Shown here in pieces: positions 1 through 11,904 of a stretch of 64,000 nt of DNA. The notes beneath the pieces were generated by a model. That model saw only the letters and a list, made by a program, of their open reading frames with translations, was not told the DNA's origin and ran no database searches. Both the position numbers and the translations under genes were made by a program. The DNA comes from Allofrancisella guangzhouensis (GTDB lineage: Bacteria; Pseudomonadota; Gammaproteobacteria; Francisellales; Francisellaceae): contig NZ_CP010427.1 of NCBI RefSeq assembly GCF_000815225.1, positions 434,001 to 498,000 on the forward strand, given 5' to 3'. Each line of letters opens with the position of its first letter. The stretch's first letter is position 1.

Positions 1-1
1 G

Positions 2-403
2 TTTTCTCGTGGCCGTCAGCAAGTTTTGGTTGAAAGTGGCTTTGACAACAGATTTGAAATTATATATCAGCTTTTGAGTATGGTAAATAATGTACGTGTC
101 AGAGTTAAATGTAAGCTAAAAGATGCTCAAATTATTATTATAGATTCTATAAATGATTTATGGCCTTCAGCAAATTGGGCTGAAAGAGAAGTTTATGATA
201 TGTTTGGTATTTATTTTAATAACCATCCAGACCTAAGACGAGTGCTTACTGATTATGGTTTTGTAGGGCATCCTTTGAGGAAAGACTTTCCACAAACAGG
301 TTACGTTGAAATGCGATATGATGAAAAACTTGGGAAAGTGGTCTATGAACCTGTAGAGATTGATGATAGGGTTAATACTCCTAGAGTCATTCGTGATAAA
401 TAA
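2..403 (+). CDS. nuoC: NADH-quinone oxidoreductase subunit C (5' truncated by window)
   Basis: This is the C-terminal 133 residues of the complex I 30-kDa subunit, a hydrophilic peripheral-arm protein that links the NADH-oxidising module to the membrane arm. The reading frame is open from the first bases, so the gene starts upstream of the window. The family signature is visible as [12 protein letters not shown] followed by HPDLRRVL, and the tail ends in the usual D-R-V-N-T-P-R region. It is separate from nuoD, not fused to it as in Escherichia coli. It is followed 17 bases later by nuoD in the same operon. Identity is secure from the motif and the gene order. Confidence 0.96.
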   Translation, partial: FSRGRQQVLVESGFDNRFEIIYQLLSMVNNVRVRVKCKLKDAQIIIIDSINDLWPSANWAEREVYDMFGIYFNNHPDLRRVLTDYGFVGHPLRKDFPQTGYVEMRYDEKLGKVVYEPVEIDDRVNTPRVIRDK

Positions 404-420
404 TTTATGGATTTGTGATA

Positions 421-1674
421 ATGGCAGAATATAAAAACTATACGTTAAATTTTGGACCTGTTCACCCTGCAGCACATGGTGTGTTGAGACTTATATTAGA
501 GCTTGATGGTGAGACTGTAGTTAGAGCTGATCCACATGTTGGACTATTGCATAGAGGCACAGAGAAACTGGCTGAGTTTAAACCATATAACCATAGTATA
601 GGTTATATGGATAGGTTGGATTATGTGTCAATGATGTGTAATGAGCATGCCTATGTCATGGCTATAGAAAAGTTACTTTCTTTGGAAATCCCAGAAAGAG
701 CGAAATATATTAGAGTAATGTTTGCTGAAATGACAAGGATTTTAAATCATCTTTTATGGGTTGCTGCCTGTGGAATTGATTTGGGAGCTATGACAGTGTT
801 TTTATATGCTTTTAGGGTTAGAGAAGATCTTTTTGACTGTTATGAGGCAGTTTCAGGTGCTAGAATGCATGCAACTTATTTTAGGCCTGGTGGGGTGGCA
901 AGAGATTTACCTAACCAAATGCCACAGTATAAGAAAAGTCGATTCTCTAGTAAGAGGAAGACTAAAAAAATGAACAAGCCAAGACAAGGAAGTATGCTAG
1001 ATTTTCTAGAGTTCTTCGTTGTGGATTTTGAAAAATCTCTTAATGAAATTGACACTTTACTTACTGATAATAGGCTTTGGAAGCAAAGAACTGTAGATAT
1101 AGGTGTTGTAACTGCAGAGAGAGCGAAAGCTCTTGGTTTTACAGGACCTATGCTAAGGGGTAGTGGTGTGGCTTGGGACCTTAGGAAATCACAGCCATAT
1201 GAAGTTTACGATCAGCTCGATTTTGATATTCCTATAGGAAAAAATGGTGACTGCTATGATAGGTATTTAGTTAGAATGGCAGAGATGCGAGAGTCTAACA
1301 AAATCATAAAACAATGTATTGATTGGTTAAGAGCTAACCCAGGTTCAGTTTTATCCGACAATCATAAGGTTGCTCCCCCAAGCAGAAATGCTATGAAAAA
1401 TGGTATGGAAGAATTGATTCATCATTTTAAACTTTTTTCTGAAGGATACTGTACTCCAGAAGGAGAGGTATATGTTGGAACTGAGCACCCAAAAGGTGAG
1501 TTTGGAGTATATATTAAATCAGATGGTGCAAATAAACCATACAGATTAAAAATGAGAGCGCCTGGATTTGCTCATATTAGTGCTATGGATGAAATGTTGT
1601 CCGGACATATGTTAGCTGATACCCCAGCTATTATTTCGACAATAGATGTTGTGTTTGGTGATGTAGATAGGTAG
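421..1674 (+). CDS. nuoD: NADH-quinone oxidoreductase subunit D
   Basis: This is the 49-kDa subunit (417 residues) that, with NuoB, forms the quinone-binding site at the base of the peripheral arm. The N-terminus [15 protein letters not shown] and the loop [13 protein letters not shown] are the family hallmarks, as is the C-terminal segment ending in [13 protein letters not shown]. The ATG at 421 is preferred; a GTG two codons earlier (415) is possible. The internal basic stretch around residues 175-190 ([17 protein letters not shown]) is of a kind found in the alphaproteobacterial and Francisella-type subunit. It lies between nuoC and nuoE with almost no spacing, so the genes are [13 protein letters not shown]. 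Confidence 0.97.
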   Translation: MAEYKNYTLNFGPVHPAAHGVLRLILELDGETVVRADPHVGLLHRGTEKLAEFKPYNHSIGYMDRLDYVSMMCNEHAYVMAIEKLLSLEIPERAKYIRVMFAEMTRILNHLLWVAACGIDLGAMTVFLYAFRVREDLFDCYEAVSGARMHATYFRPGGVARDLPNQMPQYKKSRFSSKRKTKKMNKPRQGSMLDFLEFFVVDFEKSLNEIDTLLTDNRLWKQRTVDIGVVTAERAKALGFTGPMLRGSGVAWDLRKSQPYEVYDQLDFDIPIGKNGDCYDRYLVRMAEMRESNKIIKQCIDWLRANPGSVLSDNHKVAPPSRNAMKNGMEELIHHFKLFSEGYCTPEGEVYVGTEHPKGEFGVYIKSDGANKPYRLKMRAPGFAHISAMDEMLSGHMLADTPAIISTIDVVFGDVDR

Positions 1675-1680
1675 AAAAAG

Positions 1681-2169
1681 ATGTCTTTAATAGAACTAAT
1701 ACCGCCACAAGCGAGAGAAGAATTAGAAAGAATTTTAAGTAAATTTCCTGTGGATCAAAGAAGATCCGCTATTTTAGAGGGATTACATATATTGCAAGAC
1801 AGTAACGGTGGCTACCTAACTGATGATTTACAAACTGCTTTAGCAGAATATTTGCAAGTTAGTAAGATGGATGTTTATGAGGTTGCTACATTTTACTGTA
1901 TGTATGATTTAGAGCCAGTTGGTAGACATAAGCTTAACTTATGTACAAACGTGTCATGTATGTTAAACGGAGCTTATGATATTTTAGCTCATATTGAAAA
2001 AAGATTGGAAATTAAGCCTGGACAGACAACAAAGGATGGTAGGATAACCCTAAAAGAAGTTGAGTGCCAAGGAGCTTGTTGTGGTTCACCTATGCTAGAG
2101 GTGGATAAGGTTTTTTATGAGAATCTAACTATAGATAAAGTGAATCAGATAATTGATTCTTTGGAGTAA
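1681..2169 (+). CDS. nuoE: NADH-quinone oxidoreductase subunit E
   Basis: This is the 24-kDa thioredoxin-fold subunit (162 residues) of the NADH dehydrogenase module, which carries the 2Fe-2S cluster N1a. The four cluster cysteines are visible: C88 and C93 in LCTNVSC, and C129 and C133 in CQGACC. The length is normal for the family. It starts six bases after the nuoD stop and ends two bases before nuoF, as expected for tight co-translation with its NuoF partner. Confidence 0.97.
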   Translation: MSLIELIPPQAREELERILSKFPVDQRRSAILEGLHILQDSNGGYLTDDLQTALAEYLQVSKMDVYEVATFYCMYDLEPVGRHKLNLCTNVSCMLNGAYDILAHIEKRLEIKPGQTTKDGRITLKEVECQGACCGSPMLEVDKVFYENLTIDKVNQIIDSLE

Positions 2170-2171
2170 AG

Positions 2172-3446
2172 ATGGCTAATGAAGTTTGTTTTCGTACCCT
2201 ACATTTAGATAAGCCATATAGTTTGGAATCTTACTTATCAGTAGGAGGATACTCTTATTGGAATAAGATCTTAACTGAAAAGATACCTCCAGAACAAATT
2301 ATAGAGCAATTGAAAATATCTGGACTAAGAGGTAGAGGAGGAGCAGGATTCCCAACTGGCTTAAAATGGAGCTTTATGCCTCGTAGCTTACCAGGTCAAA
2401 AATATGTGGTTTGTAATTCTGACGAGGGTGAACCGGGTACTTGTAAGGACAGAGAAATACTTAGAAACAACCCTCACCAACTTATAGAAGGAATGGCTAT
2501 AGCTGGGTATGTTGTAGGAGCAACTGCTGGTTATAATTACACGCGAGGAGAGTTTTATGAGCCTATAGCAAGATTTGAAGATGCTCTTATAGAAGCATAT
2601 CAAACTGGGTTGCTAGGCTCTAATATCAAGTCTTCGGGTATTTCTTTTGACCTTTATTCAGCCGTTGGGGCAGGAGCATATATTTGTGGTGAAGAAACGG
2701 CTCTTCTAGAGTCGCTTGAAGGAAAAAAGGGGCGTCCAAGGTTTAAGCCACCTTTTCCAGCATTCAAGGGATTGTATGGTAAGCCAACAAATATTAACAA
2801 TACAGAAACCTATGCCTCAGTGCCAGCAATATTACAGCATGGTGGAGAGTGGTTTAAGAATTTAGGAACAGAAAAAAGTGGTGGTACAAAGCTTTTTTGT
2901 GTTTCTGGGCATGTAAAACAACAAAGAGTTGTTGAAATTGGCTTAGGTACGCCATTTAGTGAACTTCTAGATATGTGTGGTGGTGTGCGAAACGGCAAGA
3001 AATTAAAAGCAGTAATTCCTGGAGGAAGTTCATCTCAGATCTTGACTGGTGAAGAAATGATGAAAGTTAATATGGACTATGAGTCAATTTCTGCAGCCGG
3101 ATCAATGTTAGGGTCAGGAGCAGTAGTAGTATTGGATGAAACTGTTTGTATGGTTAAAACCTTAGCTAGGTTAGCAGACTTTTATTATGAAGAGTCTTGT
3201 GGCCAATGTACACCTTGTCGTGAAGGTACAGGGTGGTTGTCACGCACGCTGCATAGAATAATCTCTGGTGAAGGAAAACTAGAGGATATTGATACCTTAG
3301 TAAGAGTGGCTACAAATATAGAAGGTAATACTATCTGTGGTTTAGGTGATGCAGCAGCATGGCCAGTACAGAGCTATATACGCAAATTCAGAGAAGAGTT
3401 TGTTTATATGATTGAAAATAATGGTAAAAGTATTGTGGATCAATAG
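2172..3446 (+). CDS. nuoF: NADH-quinone oxidoreductase subunit F
   Basis: This is the 51-kDa subunit (424 residues) that binds NADH and FMN and carries the 4Fe-4S cluster N3. The glycine-rich NADH loop [13 protein letters not shown] is at residues 53-65, the FMN-region motif [14 protein letters not shown] follows near residue 80, and the cluster cysteines are in [13 protein letters not shown] plus a downstream cysteine in [10 protein letters not shown]. The ATG lies two bases after the nuoE stop, with the end of nuoE (TTGGAGTAAAG) serving as ribosome binding site. All expected catalytic elements are present. Confidence 0.98.
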   Translation: MANEVCFRTLHLDKPYSLESYLSVGGYSYWNKILTEKIPPEQIIEQLKISGLRGRGGAGFPTGLKWSFMPRSLPGQKYVVCNSDEGEPGTCKDREILRNNPHQLIEGMAIAGYVVGATAGYNYTRGEFYEPIARFEDALIEAYQTGLLGSNIKSSGISFDLYSAVGAGAYICGEETALLESLEGKKGRPRFKPPFPAFKGLYGKPTNINNTETYASVPAILQHGGEWFKNLGTEKSGGTKLFCVSGHVKQQRVVEIGLGTPFSELLDMCGGVRNGKKLKAVIPGGSSSQILTGEEMMKVNMDYESISAAGSMLGSGAVVVLDETVCMVKTLARLADFYYEESCGQCTPCREGTGWLSRTLHRIISGEGKLEDIDTLVRVATNIEGNTICGLGDAAAWPVQSYIRKFREEFVYMIENNGKSIVDQ

Positions 3447-3463
3447 TTGATTGGAGTGGTTCT

Positions 3464-5833
3464 GTGTCAGACAATAAAGAGACCAAAAAAATAAACATAG
3501 AGATTGATGGTAAGAGTTATGAAGCTTTACCTAATCAATCTATAATTGAGATAGCTGATGCTAATGGGATTTATATCCCTAGGTTTTGTTATCATAAAAA
3601 ATTATCAGTAGCAGCGAACTGCCGTATGTGCTTGGTTGATGTAGAGGGTGCAAGACGTTCATCCCCTGCATGTGCTACACCAGTTGCTGATGGTATGAAA
3701 ATTAAAACTCGTTCTGAAACAGCTCTTAAGATGCAAAAAAATGTGATGGAGTTTCTACTTATAAACCACCCCCTTGATTGCCCAATATGTGACCAAGGTG
3801 GTGAATGTGAACTACAAGATATAGCCATGGGTTATGGCAAAACAGTATCTGATTATAAAGAGTCTAAAAGAGCTGTTGCTAATCCAAATCTTGGACCACT
3901 TATAGCGACTGACATGACTAGGTGTATATTGTGTACGCGTTGCGTTCGTTTCGGTGAAGAGGTTGCAGGAGTTAAAGAATTAGGTGTTATGGGTCGAGCA
4001 GATCATTCTGAAATCAGCACGTACATCTCTGGAGATATGGTTAATTCGGAAGTTTCTGGTAATGTTATAGACCTTTGTCCAGTTGGAGCACTTACATCCA
4101 AGCCATTTAGATTTAAGGCAAGAGCATGGGAGTTAAAACAGTTCCCAACAGTATCTGCTGGGGATGGTTTAGCCATAGATATTAATGCGCATGTGTATCA
4201 GAATAAGATTGTAAGAGTTGTACCAGCAGAGAACCAGATAACAGGTACATGGATAGCTGATAGAGATAGATTTGAGTATACAGGATTATATGGTGAAGAT
4301 AGAGTCCAGCAACCAATGATTAAGAAATCTGGTAGTTGGGTCGAAGTTTCTTGGGAAGAAGCTCTAGATTTTATTAAAGTTGCTATCGAACATACAACTG
4401 AAAAATATACAGCAGACAGTATATCTGCTATTGTCTCAGAAACATCTACTTCCGAAGAAATGTTTTTGATGAAAAAGCTAATTAAAACTTTAGGCTCTTC
4501 TAATATAGACGCTAGGATTAGACAGTTTACTAATTCTGCAGGAGTTAGCTCTGGTAAAGGGTTTAGCTGCTCATATGATGATATTAAAAATAGTGATTTT
4601 ATCCTTGTTTTAGGCTCTAATGTTAGAAAAGAATATCCGTTAATAAATATTGCTATCAAAGAAGCTGTTGAGAAGAATTCAGCTAAAGCCGTTGCATGGA
4701 ATATTTGTGATTATGATTTTAATTATAGCGTAAATCAGGTTAAATTAGCAGCTGATCATATTCGTTATATAACCTTATCTCTGTTAAAGGCTATTTTTGT
4801 TAGAGCAAATATTGCTTATGGTGAGCTAAATGATATTTTGAGAAAAGTTGATCCAGCAGGTGAAGTAAGGGAAGTTGCGGATAGGATAATTGCTGCAAAT
4901 AATCCTAAGATTATAATTGGTGAGGACATAGTAAATAATAACTGTTTTGAAACAGTATTTAGTATATTTGCAATACTTGAAAAAGTTACACATGTAAGAG
5001 GTGGCTTTTTAGCTAGTAATGTTAACTCTGTAGCAGCTGATAGAATTCTAAGTTCATCTAAGGCTGATTTTAGTACCTATAAGTGCTTGAATGGACAAAC
5101 AAAGACAAAACTTTTACTTACTACTCATACAGAGCTTTCTAAAGATGCCTTGTATGGTGAAGCTAAGCTTAAACAAGCACTAGATGAGATAGATATTATT
5201 GTAAGCTTTACTTCTTTTGCAGATAGTTTTACTAAAGATGTGTCTGATATAATCATTCCAGTAGCTACTCATTATGAGACTGAAGGTAGTTTTGTTGATA
5301 TTTTCGGTAATAAAAAAGAGTTTAAGCAAGCTGTCAAGCCATATGCGGATAATAAAGAGCTTTGGAGAATCTTACGAGTTTTGGGAAATTTATTAGGGTT
5401 GGAAGGTTTTGAGTATAATACTATCTCAGAAGTTTCAGATGAAGCTTATAGTGTTCGAGCTCGTGTTACTCCAAATCACGTTAGACAGATCCTTAATACA
5501 GATCTTGACTACGAAAAAAATGTAGCTTTTGTAGCCTCTAACTCTATGTATGATTCTACAAGTGTACTTAGAAGAGCTAAACCGCTTCAACAGACTCAAG
5601 ATGCAAAAAGGTTTAAGGGAGTTAGAATATCTCAGGCACTAGCAGATGAAATAGGTCTACAAGATGAGCAGGTAAGCATAAAAATCTACGATATAAATAA
5701 TGAGTTGCAGTTAGATGTAATGATTGATCCTAGCTTGCACTCCAAGAATTTTATGTTACCAAGGAGTCTAAATAAAGCCTTTATTCATAACACTAATATT
5801 AATATTAAAACCGTTATTCAAGAAGGAGAATAG
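3464..5833 (+). CDS. nuoG: NADH-quinone oxidoreductase subunit G
   Basis: This is the 75-kDa subunit (789 residues) that conducts electrons through several iron-sulfur clusters. The N-terminal ferredoxin domain has [15 protein letters not shown] followed by CATPV. The His-Cys ligand motif is [18 protein letters not shown], and a further cluster motif is [10 protein letters not shown]. The C-terminal two thirds is the molybdopterin-oxidoreductase-like domain that no longer binds the cofactor in this subunit. A GTG start at 3464 fits the alignment; the spacing from nuoF is 17 bases. The C-terminal half is more diverged than the cluster-binding part, which is normal for the family. Confidence 0.97.
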   Translation: MSDNKETKKINIEIDGKSYEALPNQSIIEIADANGIYIPRFCYHKKLSVAANCRMCLVDVEGARRSSPACATPVADGMKIKTRSETALKMQKNVMEFLLINHPLDCPICDQGGECELQDIAMGYGKTVSDYKESKRAVANPNLGPLIATDMTRCILCTRCVRFGEEVAGVKELGVMGRADHSEISTYISGDMVNSEVSGNVIDLCPVGALTSKPFRFKARAWELKQFPTVSAGDGLAIDINAHVYQNKIVRVVPAENQITGTWIADRDRFEYTGLYGEDRVQQPMIKKSGSWVEVSWEEALDFIKVAIEHTTEKYTADSISAIVSETSTSEEMFLMKKLIKTLGSSNIDARIRQFTNSAGVSSGKGFSCSYDDIKNSDFILVLGSNVRKEYPLINIAIKEAVEKNSAKAVAWNICDYDFNYSVNQVKLAADHIRYITLSLLKAIFVRANIAYGELNDILRKVDPAGEVREVADRIIAANNPKIIIGEDIVNNNCFETVFSIFAILEKVTHVRGGFLASNVNSVAADRILSSSKADFSTYKCLNGQTKTKLLLTTHTELSKDALYGEAKLKQALDEIDIIVSFTSFADSFTKDVSDIIIPVATHYETEGSFVDIFGNKKEFKQAVKPYADNKELWRILRVLGNLLGLEGFEYNTISEVSDEAYSVRARVTPNHVRQILNTDLDYEKNVAFVASNSMYDSTSVLRRAKPLQQTQDAKRFKGVRISQALADEIGLQDEQVSIKIYDINNELQLDVMIDPSLHSKNFMLPRSLNKAFIHNTNINIKTVIQEGE

Positions 5834-5835
5834 GC

Positions 5836-6846
5836 ATGTTAAAGTATATTCTTTGGACTTCACTTTATGTCTTGCTTATTATAGTTCCTTTAATTTTAGT
5901 GGTTGCATATTATACTTACGCTGAGAGAAAAGTTATTGGCTATATGCAGGATAGGATAGGACCAAATAGAGTTGGATCTTTTGGTTTATTGCAGCCGATA
6001 ATGGATGCTTTAAAACTTTTTCTAAAAGAGATAATTACTCCGACAAATTCAAATAGATATCTATTTTTTATAGCGCCTATTTTAGCTTTTGCACCAGCTT
6101 ATGCTGCTTGGGCTGTTATACCTTTTGCAAAAGGTATTGTACTATCGGATATGAATCTTGGGTTGTTGTATATCTTAGCAATGACTTCTTTTTCAATCTA
6201 TGGAATTGTGATAGCTGGTTGGGCTTCAAATAGCAAATATTCTTTATTTGGGGCATTAAGAGCAGGCGCGCAGGTTATCTCATATGAATTAGCAATGGGT
6301 TTTGCAATAGTTGGAGTTGTTATAGCATCAGGATCAATGGGGATAACTGGTATTATAGAATCTCAGCAAGGTGGTATCTTGCACTGGTATTTTATCCCGC
6401 TATTTCCATTATTTATAGTTTATTTTATATCAGGAATTGCAGAAACTAATAGAGCACCATTTGATGTTGTAGAGGGTGAGTCAGAAATCGTAGCTGGACA
6501 TCATATAGAATATACAGGATCTAGGTTTGCGTTATTTTTCTTGGCTGAATATGCGAATATGATATTAATAAGTATCTTAACTGCAATTATGTTCTTAGGT
6601 GGTTGGAATTCACCTTTCCAAGGAACTTCGTTAGAGAGCTACTTTGATATTGTTCCAGCAACAGTTTGGTTATTTGGTAAAACCGGTATATTTATGTTTA
6701 TGTTCTTATGGGTAAGGGCAACATATCCTAGATATAGGTATGACCAAATCATGCGACTTGGATGGAAAATATTTATTCCATTAACATTTATTTGGGTAGT
6801 AGTGGTAGCATGTATGGTTAGGTTTGGTGTGGGACCTTGGTGGTAA
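5836..6846 (+). CDS. nuoH: NADH-quinone oxidoreductase subunit H
   Basis: This is the membrane subunit (336 residues, about eight helices) at the interface of the peripheral and membrane arms, where it forms part of the quinone chamber and the first proton path. The signature [12 protein letters not shown] is near residues 35-46 and [17 protein letters not shown] lies near residues 205-221; both are highly conserved. The ATG follows AAGGAGAATAGGC at the nuoG end, giving a strong ribosome binding site. It is in operon with nuoG and nuoI. Confidence 0.98.
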   Translation: MLKYILWTSLYVLLIIVPLILVVAYYTYAERKVIGYMQDRIGPNRVGSFGLLQPIMDALKLFLKEIITPTNSNRYLFFIAPILAFAPAYAAWAVIPFAKGIVLSDMNLGLLYILAMTSFSIYGIVIAGWASNSKYSLFGALRAGAQVISYELAMGFAIVGVVIASGSMGITGIIESQQGGILHWYFIPLFPLFIVYFISGIAETNRAPFDVVEGESEIVAGHHIEYTGSRFALFFLAEYANMILISILTAIMFLGGWNSPFQGTSLESYFDIVPATVWLFGKTGIFMFMFLWVRATYPRYRYDQIMRLGWKIFIPLTFIWVVVVACMVRFGVGPWW

Positions 6847-6859
6847 AAAGGATAGTACA

Positions 6860-7348
6860 ATGAGAAATATAACGACTTTTTTAAAGACTTTTTTATTGTG
6901 GGAGCTATTAAAAGGTCTTAAGGTTACTGGTAAGCATTTCTTTACCCGTAAAGTTACGGTACAGTATCCAGATGAAAAAACCCCTATATCTAATAGATTT
7001 AGAGGGTTACATGCTCTTAGGCGTTATGAAAATGGTGAAGAAAGATGTATTGCATGTAAGCTTTGTGAAGTGGTTTGTCCTGCTTTGGCTATTACTATAC
7101 AGTCAATAGAAAGAGAAGATGGTTCACGTAGAACATCTAGCTATGAAATAGATTTGTTTAAGTGTATTTTCTGTGGTTTTTGTGAAGAATCTTGTCCAGT
7201 AGACTCAATAGTAGAAACAAATATATTAGAATACCACTTTGAAGAGCGTGGTGAAAATATCATGACTAAAGCTAAACTTTTAGCAATAGGCGATAAGTAT
7301 GAATCGCAAATAGCAGCAGATAGACTACAAGATAAGGATTTTAGGTAG
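6860..7348 (+). CDS. nuoI: NADH-quinone oxidoreductase subunit I
   Basis: This is the 23-kDa ferredoxin-like subunit (162 residues) carrying clusters N6a and N6b, which pass electrons toward NuoB and quinone. Two 4Fe-4S motifs are visible: [12 protein letters not shown] and [12 protein letters not shown]. The frame is open upstream into the end of nuoH, but the ATG at 6860, 13 bases after the nuoH stop, gives the normal N-terminus [11 protein letters not shown], an amphipathic anchor helix. It is followed directly by nuoJ. Confidence 0.97.
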   Translation: MRNITTFLKTFLLWELLKGLKVTGKHFFTRKVTVQYPDEKTPISNRFRGLHALRRYENGEERCIACKLCEVVCPALAITIQSIEREDGSRRTSSYEIDLFKCIFCGFCEESCPVDSIVETNILEYHFEERGENIMTKAKLLAIGDKYESQIAADRLQDKDFR

Positions 7349-7352
7349 GAAC

Positions 7353-7955
7353 ATGTTTTTAACAGACGTTTTATTTTATATTTTTGCATCGTTAGCTATT
7401 GTTTCTGCTTTGGTATTAGTGTTGGCTAGTAACCCAGTTAATTCTGTAATAGCTATGATTTTCACATTTATATTTACAGCCTGTGTGTGGATTGTGTTAC
7501 AACAAGTGTATTTAGCTTTGCTTTTGATTGTTGTATATGTTGGTGCAGTGCTGGTAATGTTTTTATTTGTAGTGTTTATGTTGGATTTACACGTTGAGGA
7601 ACAGGGTAGAGTAGGTAGGTTTTTTTATTCTTTAGCCGCTATAATTGTTTGCGCTATATTTGCTACTATTATAAGCTACGCTGCTGTACATGTGTTTGCA
7701 GGTAGTCAGATGCAAGGCGGTGTGGGCGGTCTAAAAATTATAGGTTTTACTATGTTTAATGATAATAATCTATATGTTTTTGAGTTAGTGGATTTTATTT
7801 TATTAGCAGCTATGGTAGCAGCAGTGACTTTAACCTTAAGATCTAAACGTAAAAACAATAAGTCTGTAGATCCAGCTAAGCAAGTTAGAGTTAGAGCAAA
7901 AGATCGTCTAACAATGGTAAAAATACCAAGTAATAAAGGTAAGACAAATGAGTAA
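7353..7955 (+). CDS. nuoJ: NADH-quinone oxidoreductase subunit J
   Basis: This is a small membrane subunit (200 residues, five predicted helices) of complex I. The conserved segment [17 protein letters not shown] near residues 60-77 matches the third-helix region of the family. The C-terminus carries a basic cytoplasmic tail of about 35 residues. It overlaps the start of nuoK by eight bases, which suggests translational coupling. Confidence 0.95.
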   Translation: MFLTDVLFYIFASLAIVSALVLVLASNPVNSVIAMIFTFIFTACVWIVLQQVYLALLLIVVYVGAVLVMFLFVVFMLDLHVEEQGRVGRFFYSLAAIIVCAIFATIISYAAVHVFAGSQMQGGVGGLKIIGFTMFNDNNLYVFELVDFILLAAMVAAVTLTLRSKRKNNKSVDPAKQVRVRAKDRLTMVKIPSNKGKTNE

Positions 7956-8268
7956 CTTAATATCAGTTTCAGTAACAAATGGTTTGATTTTTAGTACACT
8001 TTTATTTGTTATAAGTGTCGCTGGGATCATTATAAATAGAAGAAATATTCTTATTTTGCTAATGTCTATAGAGTTAATGCTTTTAGCTGTCAATACTAAT
8101 TTTTTAATATTTGCTAATATGCATCATCAGGCGATAGGTGGAGTTTTTGTGTTTTTTATTATGGCGGTAGCAGCAGCTGAAACAGCTATAGGTTTAGCGA
8201 TAGTTGTGGCTATATTTAGAAAACGCAAGACAATTGATTTAAGTAAACTTAATATTTTGAGAGGCTAA
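7948..8268 (+). CDS. nuoK: NADH-quinone oxidoreductase subunit K
   Basis: This is a three-helix membrane subunit (106 residues) of complex I, related to MrpC-type antiporter subunits. The conserved glutamate-containing helices are visible in [13 protein letters not shown] and [13 protein letters not shown]. The ATG lies inside the end of nuoJ and the length is normal. It is followed six bases later by nuoL. Confidence 0.97.
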   Translation: MSNLISVSVTNGLIFSTLLFVISVAGIIINRRNILILLMSIELMLLAVNTNFLIFANMHHQAIGGVFVFFIMAVAAAETAIGLAIVVAIFRKRKTIDLSKLNILRG

Positions 8269-8274
8269 GCAATT

Positions 8275-10281
8275 ATGATAATAAATAATCAAATAGCAGC
8301 CATATTAATAGCAGTTGTAGTTTTATCACCTTTATTAGGAGCAATTATTGCAGGTTTTTTTGGGAAGTCTGTAAAAAATGAAGGCGTTAGCTTTTTTACT
8401 ATTTCATTATGCGGTCTTTCTTTTGTACTTAGTGGAGTCCTAGCATATGGTGTGTTTAATGGTCAGGTATATGATGTAAGTTTTTATCAGTGGGCACCTA
8501 TATCTAAGGTATTTTCCTTTGATGTTGGATTTAGTGTAAACAGAATAACGGTTTACATGATGCTTATAGTTACATTTGTATCTACTTTGGTGCATGTTTA
8601 TTCTATAGGTTATATGAGAGGTGAAGGTGGATATGCAAGATTTTTTGCCTACATCTCTGGCTTTACTTTTGCCATGCTATGCTTAGTAATGGGTAATAAT
8701 TTCCTATTATTGTTTTTTGGTTGGGAAGGAGTAGGACTATTTTCTTACTTATTGATAGGTTTTTATTTTAACAGAGAGAAAGCAAACGTTGCTAGCTTAC
8801 GAGCTTTTATTGTAAACAGGGTTGGTGATTTAGGGTTTTTATTAGGTATCGGTGCGGTAATTTTATACACAGGCTCAGTTGATTACAGCACTGTCTTTGC
8901 AGCTTTGCCTAATATTGATAATACTCAAACTGTTCATTTCTTAGGTCTAAGTTTTAGTCCAGTTACACTAATGTGTGTGCTTTTATTTATAGGAGCTATG
9001 GGTAAATCTGCTCAATTTCCATTACACTCGTGGCTAGAAGGGTCTATGGAAGGTCCTACTCCTATTTCAGCATTGATACATGCTGCTACAATGGTTACAG
9101 CAGGTGTCTTTATGGTTGCTAGATTATCACCGATGTTTGTATTATCAGAAGCGGCTTTAAGTTTTGTGCTTATAATAGGCGCAATTACTTGCTTATTTAT
9201 GGGTCTTATAGCAATAGTTCAAACTGATATAAAAAGGGTTATAGCTTATTGTACTTTATCACAATTGGGCTACATGATGGTGGCACAAGGTTCCGGAGCG
9301 TTTTCTATAGGTATGTTTCATCTGATGACACATGCAATGTTTAAAGCTCTGTTATTTTTAGCAGCAGGTTCTGTGATCGTAGCAATGCATCATGAGCAAG
9401 ATATTCGCAGAATGGGTGGCTTAAGAAAATATATGCCAGTAACTTATATATGTATGCTTATAGGTACATGGTCTTTAGCTGCATTACCGCCATTTTCAGG
9501 ATTTTTCTCAAAAGATTTGATTATTGAGGCTGCACAGAGTACGACTATATTTGGTCACCAGTTTGCTTACTATATGGTTTTAGCGTGTGCATTTGTAACT
9601 TCTTTTTATATGTTTAGAACATTTTTTATAGTGTTTCATGGTAAAGAAAGGATGTCTGAAGAAGAGAAATCTCATATCAAAGAGTCTCCAGTTAGTATCC
9701 TCATTCCTTTGGTAATATTAGCTATTCCATCAGCTTTTATTGGTGAATATTTCTTTAGTAGTATTTTATCTCAAGATCATGGATTATTTGGAGATACAAT
9801 AAGTGCATATAATCAAGTTGGTTTACATGATATATCAGTGACAGCACATTTAGCTAGAGAAGCATTTACTACTGATCCTCTTGCTTTTATAAAGCACTCT
9901 ATAGATACTTTGCCTTTCTGGTTAGCGTTAAGTGCGTTAGTATTAGCTTATGTTTTATACGTTTGGTTGCCTCGTATACCAGAATTTTTATCAAAAACTA
10001 GCTCAGGTATCGGGTTTACATACCATGTTTTAGTTAGAAAGTATTTTATAGACTTTTTGTATGATGTGATCTTTGTAAGAATATTTTTATGTATCAGTGC
10101 TTTTTTATGGAAGGTAGTTGATATATTTGTTATAGATAAGACAATTGTGCATGGTACATCTAATCTAATATATCAAACGGGTGATAGCTTTAGAAAAGTG
10201 CAACGTGGTTATGTGTATGATTATGCATTTATTATGATTATAGGTGTATTATCATTTATGATGTTGCTAATAATAGTTTAG
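8275..10281 (+). CDS. nuoL: NADH-quinone oxidoreductase subunit L
   Basis: This is the distal antiporter-like subunit (668 residues) of the membrane arm, a proton-pumping unit with a long lateral helix at its C-terminus. Characteristic segments include FFGWEGVGLFSYLLIGF, the conserved lysine-containing GKSAQFPLHSWLEGSMEGPT, and LIHAATMVTAGVF. The C-terminal region from about residue 540 holds the amphipathic lateral helix and final transmembrane segment. It is in operon with nuoK and nuoM. Confidence 0.98.
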   Translation: MIINNQIAAILIAVVVLSPLLGAIIAGFFGKSVKNEGVSFFTISLCGLSFVLSGVLAYGVFNGQVYDVSFYQWAPISKVFSFDVGFSVNRITVYMMLIVTFVSTLVHVYSIGYMRGEGGYARFFAYISGFTFAMLCLVMGNNFLLLFFGWEGVGLFSYLLIGFYFNREKANVASLRAFIVNRVGDLGFLLGIGAVILYTGSVDYSTVFAALPNIDNTQTVHFLGLSFSPVTLMCVLLFIGAMGKSAQFPLHSWLEGSMEGPTPISALIHAATMVTAGVFMVARLSPMFVLSEAALSFVLIIGAITCLFMGLIAIVQTDIKRVIAYCTLSQLGYMMVAQGSGAFSIGMFHLMTHAMFKALLFLAAGSVIVAMHHEQDIRRMGGLRKYMPVTYICMLIGTWSLAALPPFSGFFSKDLIIEAAQSTTIFGHQFAYYMVLACAFVTSFYMFRTFFIVFHGKERMSEEEKSHIKESPVSILIPLVILAIPSAFIGEYFFSSILSQDHGLFGDTISAYNQVGLHDISVTAHLAREAFTTDPLAFIKHSIDTLPFWLALSALVLAYVLYVWLPRIPEFLSKTSSGIGFTYHVLVRKYFIDFLYDVIFVRIFLCISAFLWKVVDIFVIDKTIVHGTSNLIYQTGDSFRKVQRGYVYDYAFIMIIGVLSFMMLLIIV

Positions 10282-10305
10282 GCAGTTAGAGGATAGATTT
10301 ATACT

Positions 10306-11895
10306 ATGAATTTAGGAAATTACTTATTAAGCTTAATAATTTGGCTACCTATTGTAGGTGGTTTTGTAGTTCTAGCCACTAAAACAAAGGAGCTACATGG
10401 TGATGCAGCACGTTGGGTTGCACTAGTATTTAGTGGTTTAACGTTAGCTTTGTGTGTTCCGTTAGTAGGAGCGTTTGATCCTTCTAGTTCAGCGATGCAG
10501 TTCCAAGAGTCTGTAAAATGGTTTAAGGTATTTGGATTACATGACGTTTATTATAGCTTAGGTGTTGATGGTTTTTCAGTTTTGTTTATTGTATTAACCT
10601 CTTTTACTACTTTGGTGATAGTGCTAGCTGCTTGGACATCTATTAAAGTCAAAGTTAGACAATACATGGCAATTTTTTTGATAACATGTGGTCTTACTAA
10701 TGGGGTTTTTTGTGCAACAGACTCAATTTTATTCTATGTATTTTGGGAAGCTTTACTTATTCCAACTTGTTTAGGTATAGGTATTTGGGGTGGTAAGCAT
10801 AAAGCATATGCAGCTCTTAAATATTTCATGTATACATTTTTTGGTTCAGTGTTTTTATTAGCTGCTATATTATATTTACAGACTAGGGTAGCTAGTTCCT
10901 CTACAGGTATTTTGGTCAATGCTGATACTTACTCTATCCAAAACTTTATAGCCTGGGCTACACAGTCGCAAGGTTTAGCTGATACCGTTAAGTTTACACT
11001 TACAGCACAGTGGTTAGTGTTTGGTGCTTTCTTCTTAGCATTTGCTGTAAAAATACCAATGTGGCCTTTTCACTCATGGTTACCTGATGCTCATTCTGAG
11101 GCACCAGCTGGGGGTTCAGTGATATTAGCAGCTCTGATGCTTAAGTTGGGAGCGTATGGTTTTTTAAGATTTGCAATCCCAATGTTACCTGAGGTTACAG
11201 CATCTCTGGAATACGTTTTGATTATAATGTCTTTAATAGCGATAGTGTACGTTGGTATTGTTGCTGTTGCTCAAACTGACGTTAAACGATTGATTGCATA
11301 TTCTTCAATTTCACATATGGGGCTAGTAACGCTTGGTTTATTCTCTATATTTATTTTAATCAAAGCTGATCCAGCATTTGGAGTAACGCACGCTCAAATG
11401 GCAATCCAAGGTGCAGTATTCCAAATGATTTCCCATGCGTTTTCTTCAGGCGGTATGTTTATAGGTATTGGTTATCTATATTTAAGAATGCATACAAGAG
11501 AGATATCATCGTTTTCAGGTGTAGCAAAAACTATGCCAATATTTGCAACGTTCTTTTTACTGTTTTGTATGGCTAACGTTGGTTTACCAGGTACTAGTGG
11601 TTTTGTGGGTGAATTTATGATATTGTTAGCAGTTTTTCAATATTCGCCATTTATAGCTTTGGTAGCTGGTTTAACTTTGGTTATTGCTCCAATCTATACT
11701 CTATGGATGTATAAGCGGGTTTTTTTTGGCGAAGTAGTTTCACCACAAGTAGCTAGTTTGCAAGACTTAAATAAAATGGAAATCTTAGTGTTTATATTAT
11801 TAGCGGTACCAACATTATTGTTTGGTTTGTATCCAGAGCCGATCCTTAAGCTTTCAGCAGCAGCTTCGGCACATATTGTTGGTTTATCTCTATAA
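10306..11895 (+). CDS. nuoM: NADH-quinone oxidoreductase subunit M
   Basis: This is a second antiporter-like proton channel (529 residues) of complex I. The motif FYVFWEALLIPTCLGIGIWG and the segment KIPMWPFHSWLPDAHSEAP contain the conserved glutamate and lysine residues of the channel. LIAYSSISHMGLVTLG is also typical. It starts 24 bases after nuoL and is followed by nuoN. Confidence 0.98.
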   Translation: MNLGNYLLSLIIWLPIVGGFVVLATKTKELHGDAARWVALVFSGLTLALCVPLVGAFDPSSSAMQFQESVKWFKVFGLHDVYYSLGVDGFSVLFIVLTSFTTLVIVLAAWTSIKVKVRQYMAIFLITCGLTNGVFCATDSILFYVFWEALLIPTCLGIGIWGGKHKAYAALKYFMYTFFGSVFLLAAILYLQTRVASSSTGILVNADTYSIQNFIAWATQSQGLADTVKFTLTAQWLVFGAFFLAFAVKIPMWPFHSWLPDAHSEAPAGGSVILAALMLKLGAYGFLRFAIPMLPEVTASLEYVLIIMSLIAIVYVGIVAVAQTDVKRLIAYSSISHMGLVTLGLFSIFILIKADPAFGVTHAQMAIQGAVFQMISHAFSSGGMFIGIGYLYLRMHTREISSFSGVAKTMPIFATFFLLFCMANVGLPGTSGFVGEFMILLAVFQYSPFIALVAGLTLVIAPIYTLWMYKRVFFGEVVSPQVASLQDLNKMEILVFILLAVPTLLFGLYPEPILKLSAAASAHIVGLSL

Positions 11896-11904
11896 GGTGG
11901 TGTT

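Noticed and set aside
4198-4659. Minus-strand frame of 153 codons inside nuoG
   Set aside because: It lies wholly antisense to a well-conserved gene and shows no family motif.
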